Shown here in pieces: positions 33,510 to 42,771 of a DNA stretch of 64,000 bases. The translations under genes were made by a program, and so were the position numbers. The notes beneath the pieces were generated by a model that saw only the letters and a program-made list of their open reading frames with translations, had not been told where the DNA came from and ran no database searches. Position 1 is the first letter of the stretch. Every line of letters begins with the position of its first letter. The stretch comes from Candidatus Terraquivivens ruidianensis (GTDB lineage Archaea; Thermoproteota; Nitrososphaeria_A; Caldarchaeales; Wolframiiraptoraceae). The stretch spans positions 310,001 through 374,000 of the forward strand of contig JALNLA010000001.1 in the NCBI GenBank assembly GCA_023267975.1, given 5' to 3'.

Positions 33510-34586
33510 CTACCAAAACACTGGCACGAAGCGTTCTTCTTTTGATGTAGGGTTTAGATTTCCGACGATCGCTATGGTGTAGCCACAGTTCAGGCACCTG
33601 TTCTTCTCGTCCATGTTCCAGCTCACTATATCGAACCCGTACCTCTCGACAACTACGTTGCCGCATTCAGGACAGTAAGTATGTTCGAGCGGATGCCCGG
33701 GAACGTTTCCGACGTATACATATCTCAGCCCCTCATCCTTTGCAATCTGGCAGTGCTTTTCCAACGTCTCGGTCGGTGTCCAAGGTAGGTGCATCAGCTT
33801 GTAGTCCGGATGGAAGCGAAGGAAATGTATAGGTGTATCGGGTCCAAGGTTCTCGTATACCCATCTGCAGAGTTTCTTTGCCGCATCGAGGTCTTCGCCC
33901 ACTTTAGGTACGACCAAGTCGGTTATCTCTATGTGCACTTTAGTCTTTGCTTTGATTTCCAGCAACGTTTGGAAAATTGGCTCCGGCTCGGGTATCCCAA
34001 CATACTGCCTAAGGAAGTTTCTCTCACCGTTTCCTTTAAAGTCCACGGTTATGCAGTCAAGGAAGTCCCGCATCATGTTGACACTTTCTGGGGTGCCGTA
34101 GCCGTTTGACACGAAGACGTTGAATAGACCGTGCCTCTTTGCCAAGACACCAATGTCATGTGCGAACTCCATGAATATCATAGGCTCGTTGTAAGTGTAC
34201 GCTATGCCATGGCTCTTGTACTTGGCGGCCAACTCTACGATTCTCTCAGGCGTCACTTCTATGCCTTCCACCTTACGCCTTTGGCTGATGTCAAAGTTTT
34301 GACAGTAAGCGCACATCCAAGAGCAACCAGTAGTGGCTATCGAGAAGACCCTACTTCCTGGCATAAAGTGCATAACTGGCTTCTTCTCAATTGGGTCGAC
34401 ATGTGCGGTAATTATTCTCCCGTAGACAAAAAGGTAAAGCTTTCCGTCAACTACGCCCCTTATACCACAAAAGCCTATCTTCCCCTCGCCTATTTGGCAG
34501 TACCTAGCGCAAGCCTTACACTTTATTCTGCCAGAAGGTAGCTTCTCAAACAGCTGAGCTTCCTTTCCCATAGCCCTAATAACCAT
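33510..34586 (-). CDS. AmmeMemoRadiSam-type radical SAM protein
   Basis: A 358-residue radical SAM enzyme with the N-terminal cysteine pattern [21 protein letters not shown], the cluster motif [11 protein letters not shown], and the PFL-activase-like YTYNEPMIF. The C-terminal region has CPECGN and CLNCGY, a zinc ribbon. The family is conserved next to AMMECR1 and Memo proteins, but its reaction is unknown. Those partners are not adjacent. The convergent cytochrome b gene stops 2 bp away. Confidence 0.88.
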   Translation of the reverse strand: MVIRAMGKEAQLFEKLPSGRIKCKACARYCQIGEGKIGFCGIRGVVDGKLYLFVYGRIITAHVDPIEKKPVMHFMPGSRVFSIATTGCSWMCAYCQNFDISQRRKVEGIEVTPERIVELAAKYKSHGIAYTYNEPMIFMEFAHDIGVLAKRHGLFNVFVSNGYGTPESVNMMRDFLDCITVDFKGNGERNFLRQYVGIPEPEPIFQTLLEIKAKTKVHIEITDLVVPKVGEDLDAAKKLCRWVYENLGPDTPIHFLRFHPDYKLMHLPWTPTETLEKHCQIAKDEGLRYVYVGNVPGHPLEHTYCPECGNVVVERYGFDIVSWNMDEKNRCLNCGYTIAIVGNLNPTSKEERFVPVFW

Positions 34587-34634
34587 GACCCAACCTTCAA
34601 AATGTATACCCTACTTATATAGCTTAACGGGTGG

Positions 34635-35102
34635 TTATTTTGATACATCTACGATTTCTGCTGCGGTAAGGCGTCTCAGCTCGTTGACCGAAATCTTAAG
34701 AAGGGTATCCGGAGAGCCACCGGACGTGTATACCTCGCTAAACCTCTCGACCGACCTATCCAAGAAAGTTTTCATGCGCTTTTTATGTCCAAACGGTGGT
34801 ACACCGCCCACGACGTATCCGGTCTCCTCTAATACGTTTTCCGGGCTTGCTAGTTTTAAGTTAGCTCCTACGAGCTTGGAGACCTTTGAGAGGTCAACTC
34901 TCTTGTCGCCCGATATGATTACCAAGAATACATCGCCGCATTCCGTCTCCACGACGATGTTCTTAGCTATCTGAGTAACGGAGCAGCCTACCGCCAAGGC
35001 GGCGAGCACGGAGCTTCTTGCTTTACCTTCTCCTAGCTCTATTATCGTACCGTTTGCTCCCTTTTCCTTCATGAATTTCTTTACGCTATCTATTCCTAGC
35101 AT
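34635..35102 (-). CDS. YbaK/ProX-type aminoacyl-tRNA deacylase
   Basis: A YbaK/EbsC-fold protein. SVKKFMKEKG, ALAVGCSVTQIAKNIVV with the catalytic-lysine neighbourhood, VGGVPPFGH, and the closing ELRRLTAAEIVDV are typical. I start at ATG 35102 (155 residues) because the first 15 codons of the longer frame overlap the dehydrogenase gene and lack family features. Such proteins clear Cys-tRNA(Pro) or Ala-tRNA(Pro). It is downstream of the FAD/FeS dehydrogenase on the same strand. Confidence 0.83.
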   Translation of the reverse strand: MLGIDSVKKFMKEKGANGTIIELGEGKARSSVLAALAVGCSVTQIAKNIVVETECGDVFLVIISGDKRVDLSKVSKLVGANLKLASPENVLEETGYVVGGVPPFGHKKRMKTFLDRSVERFSEVYTSGGSPDTLLKISVNELRRLTAAEIVDVSK

Positions 35103-35139
35103 CGTAGTCTCCCATGGAGAACCCTTTGAAAAAGTTTTG

Positions 35140-38100
35140 TTAAACACCGTAAGCCTTTCTAAGGACGTCTACAGTTAAGCCTATCTTCTTTCCGGAGCCT
35201 GCCTCTATCTGGAGCTTGCAGAGTTCGCCGGTCGTGTAGACTGGCCTATCGCTTTGCTTGACGGTCTCGAACAACCTAGAGCCAATCTTAAGCGACTTCT
35301 CAAAGTTTCCCCTAACGAAGCTGAAGGCACCTCCAGAGCCGCAGCATCCCTTTTCAAGCTCCGAGATGGATAGGCCGGGCACAAGCTCCAATAACCCCAG
35401 GACCTTGTCTTTTATACACTGGACGAGCGTATGGCAGTGAAGGTGAACGTAGACGTCTTCCTGCACCGTACGAAAGTTTCTGTTAAGCGTGCCATCCTCG
35501 CAAAGTTTGTACAAAAACTCATGGAAGTCGTAGGTGTTTTCTGAGACCACATGGGCGTCATCCGTATCAAGCAGGTCAAGGTATTCATGCTTCAAGGCAA
35601 GGCTTGCCGCGGGTGAGAAGCACACTATCGGCACGCCGCTTCTGGCATACGGCGCAAGGTTCGTGACATTAAACTCGGCAATTTTCCTACCGATGGAGGG
35701 AGCGCCCTCGTTAATCGCTGGTAGCCCGCTTGAGAGTTGTGGAGGCACAAGTACCCGAAAGCCGTTGAGCTCGAGGATTTTCACGATAGCCATTCCGAGC
35801 TCTGGGTCGTTGTAGTTAATGTACGTGTCATAGAAGAAAACGGCACGCCTGCCGTCATTTGCCTGATGCGTCTTACTGTACTCTTCAAACATTTTTTTGA
35901 AGGTTTTCCTATGAAACGGCGGTAGGTTTCTGTTCCTATCCAGCCCAACGAGATATTCCGTCAGAATTCTAAAGAACTTATTCCTCATCATCCAATTCGA
36001 TACGGGTGCGAGCATCGAACCAACCTTCGCATACTTGTCTATCTCTATGAGATACCCGTACCCCTTGGGTATGCCCTTGATGCTCGAGTACCACGCCCGC
36101 ATCTCGGCCATAATCTTACCCACATCAACGTTGGCGGTGCATTCGAGGAGGCACATACGGCACTGTATGCAGTGTTCATAAACTATCTCTTTATAGACTT
36201 CCGAAGAAACGAATTTCTCGGGCGAACTCTCGGCTCTGAGCAACCACCTCAGCAAGTTTATCCTTCCCCTACAACCATCGACCTCGTCGCCCAGGGCAGC
36301 GAAGACTGGGCACATGCGACTCGTACCCGTGAATGCGCCGCCCTTGCATAGACCACACCCTATGCATAGTTCCGCCTCTTCTACAAGGGAAGGTTTTTGG
36401 TTATAGCCGCTCAGTAGCCTCCTGATATGACTTGTCCGGCCATCCCAAAGCAATTGCGTCCTAATTTCCCTCAGGCTTGTATCCGGTCTTGTCCTCAGCC
36501 CCTCGAGTTTCATGTCATCCAAGTCAAGCTTCTTTCCTGGGTTCATTATGTTAATGGGGTCGAAGATGCGTTTTATCTCCCAGAATACTTTCAGAAGCTC
36601 TTCGCCGTACTGAATCTTCAGATACTGCGCTCTAATCATTCCGTCACCATGCTCACCACTTATGCTCCCGCCAAGGCTCTTCGTGAGCTCAAAGACCTCT
36701 GACGCAACGATGGGTACGAGCTCGAAGTCTCTTTTGTCGCTAAGGTTCAAGAGCGGCCTTATGTGGACGTTCCCATCTCCGGCGTGGCCCGATATGAGGA
36801 AGTTAAGGCCATGTTTCTTTAATATATTGCTGACAGAGTCAACGAGTTCTGCTAATCTTTCGGGCGGGACGACCAAGTCTTCGATGAATGTAAAGTTTGC
36901 GCTTTTACCATCCTGCTTAAATTTATAAGCAAAACCGAGACTCTTCTTCCTTACAGACCAGAGTTTCTTCATACTCTCAGAGTCGAATGCCCTAAAGGTA
37001 CTGACCACCAAGTTTTTGTCCTTAAGAAACGCTTCCATCTGCGATATATTCTTCTCAATTTCTTCAGCACCACCATCAAACTCCACATATAGCGTTGCTG
37101 CTACCCCACCCGGTATGAACTCGTTTATTTCAGGATAGAGGTCCCTCGAGGAGTCTACGAGGCTCTTGTCCACCATCTCGATGGCTGATGGCTTAAGCTT
37201 GAGTATCTCTTGAACGGCTATGCCAGCCTTATGAAGGTCGTCAAAGTTTAGGAGTACCAGCCCTGTGTGCTTAGGCTTATTAATGACCCCCAGCTTAGCT
37301 GATACTATTATACCGAGCGTGCCCTCAGACGCGGCGAAAAGCCTCCCTAAATCTATGAAACCATCGTCGAATGCCTTGTCAACTCTGTAGCCGGCGGAGT
37401 TCTTGCTAAGCCTCGGGAACCTGTTGCGTATCAGTTCACCATATTTTTCCATTAGCTTCCTTAACCCTTCGTATATTCTGGCCTCGTGCGTATTCTTTGA
37501 GACGAGCTCTTTCCACTCGTCAGAATTTGGCTTAAGCCTTTTACACCTTATTATCTCACCCGAGCTCAAAACGACCTCAAGGGATAGTATGTAATCGATG
37601 GTGGTACCGTACTTTACTGTGTGAGAGCCAGCAGCATTCGTTGAGATCATCCCGCCGATCGTGCAAAAGTCGGAGCTCGAAGGGTCCGGCGGAAACACCT
37701 TACCATATTCCGCAAGGGCCTTATCGAGTACAGATTTGTAAATGCCCGGCTCTACGACTACGTAGTTTTCGTCGGGATTTATCTCCAAAATCCTATTCAT
37801 GTACTTAGAAAAGTCGATAATTATTCCCTCTCCAACGGATTGGCCCAGAAGGCTACTGCCACCACCCCTTGCGGTCAAAGTTATTCCGTTCTCAGAAGCG
37901 TACTTTACGACCTCCACGACGTCATCTTTTGACCTCGGAAGCACGACGCAAAGAGGCATTATGAAGTATGCGCTGGCATCCGACGCATAGAGCGCTCTTT
38001 GCCAAGCCTCGGACAGCACGTCGCCAGATATCCGCTCCCGTAAGTCTGAAGCGACCTTTTCAGGTGTCTTGGTCAACATTTTATCCGATTTAGACATCAC
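35140..38100 (-). CDS. FAD/Fe-S D-2-hydroxyacid dehydrogenase (YdiJ/GlcD-GlcF fusion type)
   Basis: This 986-residue protein joins an FAD-binding oxidase and a CCG-domain Fe-S region. The first half has the PP-loop GGGSSLLGQSV and HAGDGNVHIRP near residue 450. The second half has ELCIGCGLCKGG and HCIQCRMCLLECTANVD for two [4Fe-4S] clusters and two CCG-like domains ending in CCGSGGAF. Proteins of this layout oxidise D-lactate, glycolate or D-2-hydroxyglutarate and give electrons to quinone or another carrier. The substrate cannot be set. It leads a two-gene unit with the YbaK gene. Confidence 0.87.
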   Translation of the reverse strand: MMSKSDKMLTKTPEKVASDLRERISGDVLSEAWQRALYASDASAYFIMPLCVVLPRSKDDVVEVVKYASENGITLTARGGGSSLLGQSVGEGIIIDFSKYMNRILEINPDENYVVVEPGIYKSVLDKALAEYGKVFPPDPSSSDFCTIGGMISTNAAGSHTVKYGTTIDYILSLEVVLSSGEIIRCKRLKPNSDEWKELVSKNTHEARIYEGLRKLMEKYGELIRNRFPRLSKNSAGYRVDKAFDDGFIDLGRLFAASEGTLGIIVSAKLGVINKPKHTGLVLLNFDDLHKAGIAVQEILKLKPSAIEMVDKSLVDSSRDLYPEINEFIPGGVAATLYVEFDGGAEEIEKNISQMEAFLKDKNLVVSTFRAFDSESMKKLWSVRKKSLGFAYKFKQDGKSANFTFIEDLVVPPERLAELVDSVSNILKKHGLNFLISGHAGDGNVHIRPLLNLSDKRDFELVPIVASEVFELTKSLGGSISGEHGDGMIRAQYLKIQYGEELLKVFWEIKRIFDPINIMNPGKKLDLDDMKLEGLRTRPDTSLREIRTQLLWDGRTSHIRRLLSGYNQKPSLVEEAELCIGCGLCKGGAFTGTSRMCPVFAALGDEVDGCRGRINLLRWLLRAESSPEKFVSSEVYKEIVYEHCIQCRMCLLECTANVDVGKIMAEMRAWYSSIKGIPKGYGYLIEIDKYAKVGSMLAPVSNWMMRNKFFRILTEYLVGLDRNRNLPPFHRKTFKKMFEEYSKTHQANDGRRAVFFYDTYINYNDPELGMAIVKILELNGFRVLVPPQLSSGLPAINEGAPSIGRKIAEFNVTNLAPYARSGVPIVCFSPAASLALKHEYLDLLDTDDAHVVSENTYDFHEFLYKLCEDGTLNRNFRTVQEDVYVHLHCHTLVQCIKDKVLGLLELVPGLSISELEKGCCGSGGAFSFVRGNFEKSLKIGSRLFETVKQSDRPVYTTGELCKLQIEAGSGKKIGLTVDVLRKAYGV

Positions 38101-38219
38101 AACGGTCTCTATTTAAACTGGAGTTCCTAAGAAATACATGTAATGATTCTTACAATAATCTATACTCGTCTTATACTGCTTAAAGCTAGTGAACTCAAGG
38201 ACGTAATATCGACAAGTGT

Positions 38220-39353
38220 TTACCTTCTTGTTTTTTCGGCGACCTTTATAGCTATGCCCTCAGCCATCTCCGCTGTAGTGGTCTGTCCTCCCATGTCATA
38301 TGTCCTTAACCTTCCCTCGAGTATCGCTTCCGCTACGGCATCCTCTATGACCTTCGCAACCTCAACCTCGCCGAGCCACTCTACCATCATCTTGCCAGCC
38401 ATTATCGCCGCTATTGGATTAGCCTTGTTTTTGCCAGCATGCTTTGGCGCAGAGCCGTGGACGGGCTCGAAGACCGCATAATTGTCACCTATGTTGCCAC
38501 TGTACGCGAATCCGAGACCTCCGACGAGTTGCGCCGCCAAATCTGAAAGTATGTCGCCGAACATGTTCTCGGCTACTATCACGTCATGGTCGAGCGGATT
38601 CTTCAGCATCCACATACACATGGCATCCACGTTCGCCTCCCTATACTCTATATCTGGATACTCGCGTGCTATCTTTCTGGCAACGTTCAGCATCAGCCCG
38701 CCCGTCTCCCTTAACACATTCGGTTTATCGACGACCGTGACCGACCTCCTCTTGTACTTTCTCGTATACTCGAAAGCAGCTCTAACGATCCTCTCACAGG
38801 CCTGCCTCGTCATAACCCGGAGAGAAACCGCCACGTTTTCAAGGCCAAACTTTTCAAATTCCTTCATCCTATTGTTCTCGCATAGTGCGTCGAACACGTT
38901 TCTACTCAGCGGGTAGAACTCGACGCCTGCGTAAAGCCCCTCGGTGTTCTCTCTGAATATCACGATGTCTATGCCATCTCTATAGTTGAGGGGATTCCCT
39001 GGAAATGCTTTACATGGTCGCACGCACGCATAAAGGTCCAGCTCCTGCCTCAGTCGAACGATTGGGCTGTAGTACGTGAAGCCCTTTCCCCGAAGCTCTG
39101 GTGCGAGCTCCCTTTCAGCATCTTCCTTGGGCTTCGAGGTTATAGCGCCGAAGAGCGCGCAATCCGTCTCCCTTATAATTTTGAGCGTTCTGTCAGGTAG
39201 AGGGTTTCCTTCTTTGCACCAAAATTCCCAGCCTATATCGCCATGTATGTATTCTGCATCGAAGTTTGCCGCCTCCAAGACCGTGAGCGCTGCCCTTATC
39301 ACTTCGACACCTATCCCATCACCCGGTAGCACAGCAATCTTGTACTTTACCAT
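38220..39353 (-). CDS. Isocitrate/isopropylmalate dehydrogenase family protein
   Basis: A 377-residue decarboxylating dehydrogenase. It has [11 protein letters not shown] at the start, [15 protein letters not shown] (the substrate-binding arginines), [22 protein letters not shown], and [16 protein letters not shown]. The [18 protein letters not shown] pattern is closer to NAD-dependent isocitrate dehydrogenase than to LeuB, but homoisocitrate or isopropylmalate use is possible. No Leu or Lys pathway genes are nearby; the SDH genes suggest the citric acid cycle. Confidence 0.85.
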   Translation of the reverse strand: MVKYKIAVLPGDGIGVEVIRAALTVLEAANFDAEYIHGDIGWEFWCKEGNPLPDRTLKIIRETDCALFGAITSKPKEDAERELAPELRGKGFTYYSPIVRLRQELDLYACVRPCKAFPGNPLNYRDGIDIVIFRENTEGLYAGVEFYPLSRNVFDALCENNRMKEFEKFGLENVAVSLRVMTRQACERIVRAAFEYTRKYKRRSVTVVDKPNVLRETGGLMLNVARKIAREYPDIEYREANVDAMCMWMLKNPLDHDVIVAENMFGDILSDLAAQLVGGLGFAYSGNIGDNYAVFEPVHGSAPKHAGKNKANPIAAIMAGKMMVEWLGEVEVAKVIEDAVAEAILEGRLRTYDMGGQTTTAEMAEGIAIKVAEKTRR

Positions 39354-39464
39354 GGGATTACGGCGTAAACCTCAGTTTTAAAACGTTTTCTATCCACGAC
39401 TCTTCTGTTGACTTTAAAGTAAAAATTGCAGCTTTAGGCGATGCTTGTCATGTCGATATGCTAG

Positions 39465-39815
39465 TTAAGAGCCGCCGAGCAATAACTTCTGCTGCTTCTT
39501 GAATTCTTCTAAGACTATTTTTTTGACGAGGTCGCAGGCCTCAACGACTTTTGGGTTCGCTATCCTATAGTAGACGTTTGGCCCTTCTCGCCTTGTCTCG
39601 ACTATACCTACATCACGGAGAATTGCGAGATGCTGAGAGAGATTTGCTTGAGCGACTCCGACTTCTTCGATCAATTCATTCACCGTCTTTTCACCTAATT
39701 TCAGCAGGTCAAGTACGTGAAGCCTCGTCGGATGGGCCATGGCTTTACAAAACTTTGCATGGACCTCGTAGAATGTTTTACTGGCTTTGACCTCCGTATT
39801 CTGTTTCTGCCTCAT
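39465..39815 (-). CDS. ArsR-family winged-helix repressor
   Basis: A 116-residue ArsR/SmtB-type regulator: KAMAHPTRLHVLDLLKLGEKTVNELIEEV, QANLSQHLAILRDVGIVETRREGPNVYYRI, and a C-terminal helix. There is no CxC metal site in the DNA-binding region and no obvious thiol sensor, so a persulfide/disulfide-sensing BigR-like type is less certain. It follows the SQR gene directly and is last in the sulfur operon, whose promoter has a 12-bp palindrome that may be its operator. Confidence 0.9.
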   Translation of the reverse strand: MRQKQNTEVKASKTFYEVHAKFCKAMAHPTRLHVLDLLKLGEKTVNELIEEVGVAQANLSQHLAILRDVGIVETRREGPNVYYRIANPKVVEACDLVKKIVLEEFKKQQKLLLGGS

Positions 39816-40946
39816 TTAAGCCCATCCTTTCAAGACTGCACTCCAATATAGCTTTCCAACCAGCATCTTCGCATAATACCACTTTCTGCTCAGCTTCGTC
39901 GGCTTTGGCGGGTTTTCGTAGTCGAAGACCATTGTTATGCCCTTCTTGAACCCTGCGTCGCAGAAGCATCGAACTTTACCATCATAACGCCTTATTGTAT
40001 CACTTCCCTTTATATCTGCCGCGATGTTTTCTGCCACGACCTTTGCTTCATAGTGGGCCGTGGCGCCCGCTTTCGATATCGGTATATCTGTAGCATCTCC
40101 GACAACATGAATATCATCGTAACCCTTTGCTCTGAGTGTATGCTTATCTGTCGGTATCCAGCCTCCCCTATTGCCCAGGCCCGAATCTTCTATTACTTTA
40201 GCGCCCCTATGGGGTGGGACAATTATCAGCAGGTCGTACTTTAGCGATTCACCCTCCAGCGAATGAACGAGCCTCTTCTCCGGCTCTATACGCTCTACGT
40301 TGAAAAGCTGTGTGTATTGGATGTCCTTTTTCTCCATAATCTCTTGGACTAGGGGTGCTACGGACTCCAGAGGGAAAACCCTCGGTAGAGGCGATAGGTA
40401 GTGGATCTCTATTTTGTGTCTAGAACCACGTTTCGTGAAGTAGTAATCGAGCTGACAGGCAGACTCCGCCGGTGCAGGTGGACATTTGTAGGGTATGCCG
40501 CCTATGCCAATCACAACCCTGCCGCCCGGAAAGCTATCGAGCGCCCTCCTCAGCCTTACTGAGGCATCAAGGTCGTAAAAGTGATGCGCGGCCTCGAAAC
40601 CCGGCAACTCTTCAGGACACAACCTAGCACCTGTGGCCACGACCAAGTAATCGTAGCCCAAGATTCTGCCGGACTTTAAACGGACTTTTCTATCGTCGGG
40701 CTTTATTAACGTAGCCTCGTCGATGATTAAGTCAACACGCCTATCGAGTAAGCGCCGTTCATCTCTGATCAAGTTCTCTGGCTTCTCGTCACCGAAGGCG
40801 ACATAGATAAAACCCGGCTGGTAAACGTGTTTTCCTGTTGCGTCGACAAGCGTTATATTCACTTCGCTCGGAGAGACTTTTCTTGCTAGGACATTCGCTA
40901 CTATCGTGCCACCTACTCCGCCGCCGAGTATCAGGACTTTCTTCAT
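39816..40946 (-). CDS. sqr: Sulfide:quinone oxidoreductase family flavoprotein
   Basis: A 376-residue FAD protein of the SQR/FCSD family. It has GGGVGGTIVANVLAR, TGARLCPEELPG, GIPYKCPPAP with the conserved cysteine, GDATDIPISKAG for the second FAD site, and VRCFCDAGFKKG with the last cysteine. In the family sulfide is oxidised to polysulfide and quinone is reduced. It sits directly between tusA (upstream) and the ArsR gene. The membrane-binding C-terminal helices are short, which fits types III-VI. Confidence 0.9.
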   Translation of the reverse strand: MKKVLILGGGVGGTIVANVLARKVSPSEVNITLVDATGKHVYQPGFIYVAFGDEKPENLIRDERRLLDRRVDLIIDEATLIKPDDRKVRLKSGRILGYDYLVVATGARLCPEELPGFEAAHHFYDLDASVRLRRALDSFPGGRVVIGIGGIPYKCPPAPAESACQLDYYFTKRGSRHKIEIHYLSPLPRVFPLESVAPLVQEIMEKKDIQYTQLFNVERIEPEKRLVHSLEGESLKYDLLIIVPPHRGAKVIEDSGLGNRGGWIPTDKHTLRAKGYDDIHVVGDATDIPISKAGATAHYEAKVVAENIAADIKGSDTIRRYDGKVRCFCDAGFKKGITMVFDYENPPKPTKLSRKWYYAKMLVGKLYWSAVLKGWA

Positions 40947-40948
40947 GG

Positions 40949-41191
40949 CTAACGTTTCTTCCGAACGATAAACTCTGCATAGCCGTTACGGTCGAAAACC
41001 CCGATCAGCTCATGGCCAGCCTTCTCGACCCAGAGAGGTATATCACGCTTTGAGCCGCTGTCGGAAGAGTAAACACTGACAACCTCGCCGACCTTAGCCT
41101 CCCTGATTGCCTTAATCAGCTCCATCAGAGGTCCTGGGCAGAAACTTCCTCTAGCATCGATTACCCTATCGACCTTAACGTCTTGGCTCAT
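40949..41191 (-). CDS. tusA: TusA-like sulfur carrier
   Basis: An 80-residue TusA-fold protein with the catalytic cysteine in the family motif [17 protein letters not shown]. TusA proteins pass persulfide sulfur to or from partners such as DsrE. It is between the DsrE2-like gene (18 bp upstream) and sqr (2 bp downstream). This triad is a known arrangement in sulfur-oxidising archaea. Confidence 0.93.
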   Translation of the reverse strand: MSQDVKVDRVIDARGSFCPGPLMELIKAIREAKVGEVVSVYSSDSGSKRDIPLWVEKAGHELIGVFDRNGYAEFIVRKKR

Positions 41192-41209
41192 GCCGTTTCA
41201 TCCCTCATC

Positions 41210-41626
41210 TTATATGAACAACGTTATCTTAGCATCCTTTGCTATATCGATGAACTCACCAACAGCTACGACATCGTCAACGAAGTCCGCAAGGTCTTCT
41301 TTCTTCATCCCCATAAGGTCAAAGGTCATGGCGCATGCGTGCACCCTTACTTTTCCCAGCTCCTTTGCTTTCTTAAGTATCTCGTACCATGGCTGGACGT
41401 TCTTCTGCTTCATCAGCTGCATCATGGCCTGGCCCATATCCTCAAAGTCCTTCGAGATTTTCATATTGGTGGTCAGCATATCTTTCCTTAGCGCGTTTAA
41501 ACCCCAGAAAGTCGCAAAGATGTCAACTTCCATACCCATCGCGACGGCACCGGAGGCGATTATGCTGACTGGGTAGAGCTTATCGACAGTTCCCGAGAAG
41601 AGCACTATGGCAAGTTTCTCTACCAT
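41210..41626 (-). CDS. DsrE2-like protein
   Basis: A DsrE/F-fold protein of 138 residues from ATG 41626. I prefer this start because GGTGGTGAG lies 5 bases upstream; the frame reaches GTG 41638 too. CAMTFDLMGM is the DsrE2 cysteine motif and the FATFWGLNALRKD stretch fits the family. DsrE2 proteins trap and pass sulfur in cytoplasmic sulfur oxidation. It is the first gene of the DsrE2-TusA-SQR-ArsR operon. Confidence 0.9.
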   Translation of the reverse strand: MVEKLAIVLFSGTVDKLYPVSIIASGAVAMGMEVDIFATFWGLNALRKDMLTTNMKISKDFEDMGQAMMQLMKQKNVQPWYEILKKAKELGKVRVHACAMTFDLMGMKKEDLADFVDDVVAVGEFIDIAKDAKITLFI

Positions 41627-41644
41627 CCAACTCACCACCTTAGT

Positions 41645-41656
41645 ATATTCGAATAT
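41645..41656. promoter_or_regulatory. Palindromic operator candidate of the sulfur operon
   Basis: ATATTCGAATAT is a perfect 12-bp palindrome. On the minus strand it lies between the TATA-like TTTATATATT (about 41664-41673) and the DsrE2 start (41626), around the expected transcription start. The operon's own ArsR-type protein is the obvious binder. Confidence 0.55.
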
Positions 41657-41663
41657 TATTATA

Positions 41664-41673
41664 ATATATAAAC
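41664..41673 (-). promoter_or_regulatory. TATA box of the sulfur operon
   Basis: TTTATATATT on the minus strand is centred 26 bases or so upstream of the expected start point near 41643. Confidence 0.5.
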
Positions 41674-41709
41674 CTTAACTCACTACATTGGGTTAAGGTA
41701 TAACCCTGT

Positions 41710-42072
41710 TTATTGGAATACGTATCCGCAGAATGGACAGATGGTTGAACCCTGCTCGACTAGATGGTGGCAGCTCGGACAGTGAAACGAAACAACTCTG
41801 TGTGGTTTTTCTGCAGGCTGCTTGACCTCCGGGAGTGGGTAGGGTATGGCTATCAACGTCTCTGTATGTATAACGTTTGGATGCTTCTCGACAACCTCAT
41901 ATATGGTTTTTGATAGCTCCTCGAAATCTTTTGCGGCTAACACTAGGACAGCATCGTACCTGCCGAACACACTATGGGCCATCTTAACGCCCTTGATCTT
42001 CCTAGAGGCTATGAGCTCATGCGATGTACCAGGAACAGTCCTGACCAAGACGAACGCTATAACGGGCATCAT
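41710..42072 (-). CDS. RAM domain fused to a C-terminal zinc ribbon
   Basis: Residues 1-80 are a Lrp/AsnC-type ligand-binding domain (VIAFVLVRTVPGTS, MAHSVFGRYDAVLVLA, HTETLIAIPYP). After a proline linker, residues 96-120 carry CPSC and CPFCG, a small zinc ribbon. No helix-turn-helix is present. Fusing this sensor domain to a ribbon is unusual and could let the ribbon bind nucleic acid or protein in place of the HTH. It starts in ATGA overlap with the next RAM gene upstream (42069-42323). Confidence 0.82.
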   Translation of the reverse strand: MMPVIAFVLVRTVPGTSHELIASRKIKGVKMAHSVFGRYDAVLVLAAKDFEELSKTIYEVVEKHPNVIHTETLIAIPYPLPEVKQPAEKPHRVVSFHCPSCHHLVEQGSTICPFCGYVFQ

Positions 42073-42323
42073 TTCTCACTTTTGGAGCCAGTAAGCACTA
42101 TAGCAGTCTCTGTATGAATCACGTTAGGAACCTTCTCGATTACCTTATAAACAACCTCACTCAATTTTTCTAAGCTCGGTACTTCAACCACGACTATTGC
42201 ATCAAACCTTCCAAAGACCGAGTCAGCTTGGACAACACCTTCGAGGCTGCCAACCTCTTTTATGTATTTCAGAACCTCCATGGACGTGCCCGGCTTTGTC
42301 GTGAGCATCACATAAGCCCTCAA
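42069..42323 (-). CDS. Stand-alone Lrp/AsnC ligand-binding (RAM) domain protein
   Basis: An 84-residue RAM domain: RAYVMLTTKPGTSMEVLKYIKE, GVVQADSVFGRFDAIVVVEVPS, and HTETAIVLTG. It lacks an HTH. Its stop and the start of the RAM-ribbon gene share bases (42069-42072), so both are made together and could form mixed oligomers. It shares the VFGR-D pattern with the two others in the window. Confidence 0.86.
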   Translation of the reverse strand: MRAYVMLTTKPGTSMEVLKYIKEVGSLEGVVQADSVFGRFDAIVVVEVPSLEKLSEVVYKVIEKVPNVIHTETAIVLTGSKSEK

Positions 42324-42384
42324 AACTTTTCACGACTAACCTTAAGCACAAAGTAGTATTTATGCGCTTTCTAGGTCTCGGTAA

Positions 42385-42395
42385 AAATTATAAAT
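42385..42395 (+). promoter_or_regulatory. TATA box for the atpH-atpC unit
   Basis: AAATTATAAAT is centred about 34 bases before ATG 42424, implying a short leader of under 10 bases. Confidence 0.45.
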
Positions 42396-42423
42396 CCCAC
42401 AATCACCACTAAGTTGGCTTGAG

Positions 42424-42771
42424 ATGGCACTCGTGGACAAGGAAGGGTTCGAGAGCATCATCTCCCTGTTGGTAAACGTCGATAAAGAGCTGGACGAGTT
42501 GAGGGCATATGCCGAGAAGGCTAGGAGGGAAATCTTAGAGTTGGCCAAGAACGAAGTGGCCGTTGCTAAAGAGGAAGCGCTGAAGAGGGTGAGGACAGTA
42601 GCTGAGGAAATTATAAAACATGCCCAAGAAGAAGCCAAGGTTGAGGCGGAGAGAATAATAAAGAAGAATAAGGAGCTCTTGATGAAGCTAAAGGCAAATA
42701 TGGAAGTTAGGCTTAGCGAGGCGATTCAGTTCACGATGGATGTGTTGCTGGGAAAGAAGGAAATAACATGA
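42424..42771 (+). CDS. atpH: A-type ATPase peripheral stalk subunit H (AhaH-like)
   Basis: The 115-residue product is almost wholly a charged coiled coil (KELDELRAYAEKARREILEL to IIKKNKELLMKLK) with a short end that would bind subunit E. Coiled coils are poor for homology, but the gene overlaps atpC by 4 bp and another subunit E is at 57049, so H (peripheral stalk) is the best reading. In A-ATPases EH pairs hold the stator. Confidence 0.75.
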   Translation: MALVDKEGFESIISLLVNVDKELDELRAYAEKARREILELAKNEVAVAKEEALKRVRTVAEEIIKHAQEEAKVEAERIIKKNKELLMKLKANMEVRLSEAIQFTMDVLLGKKEIT

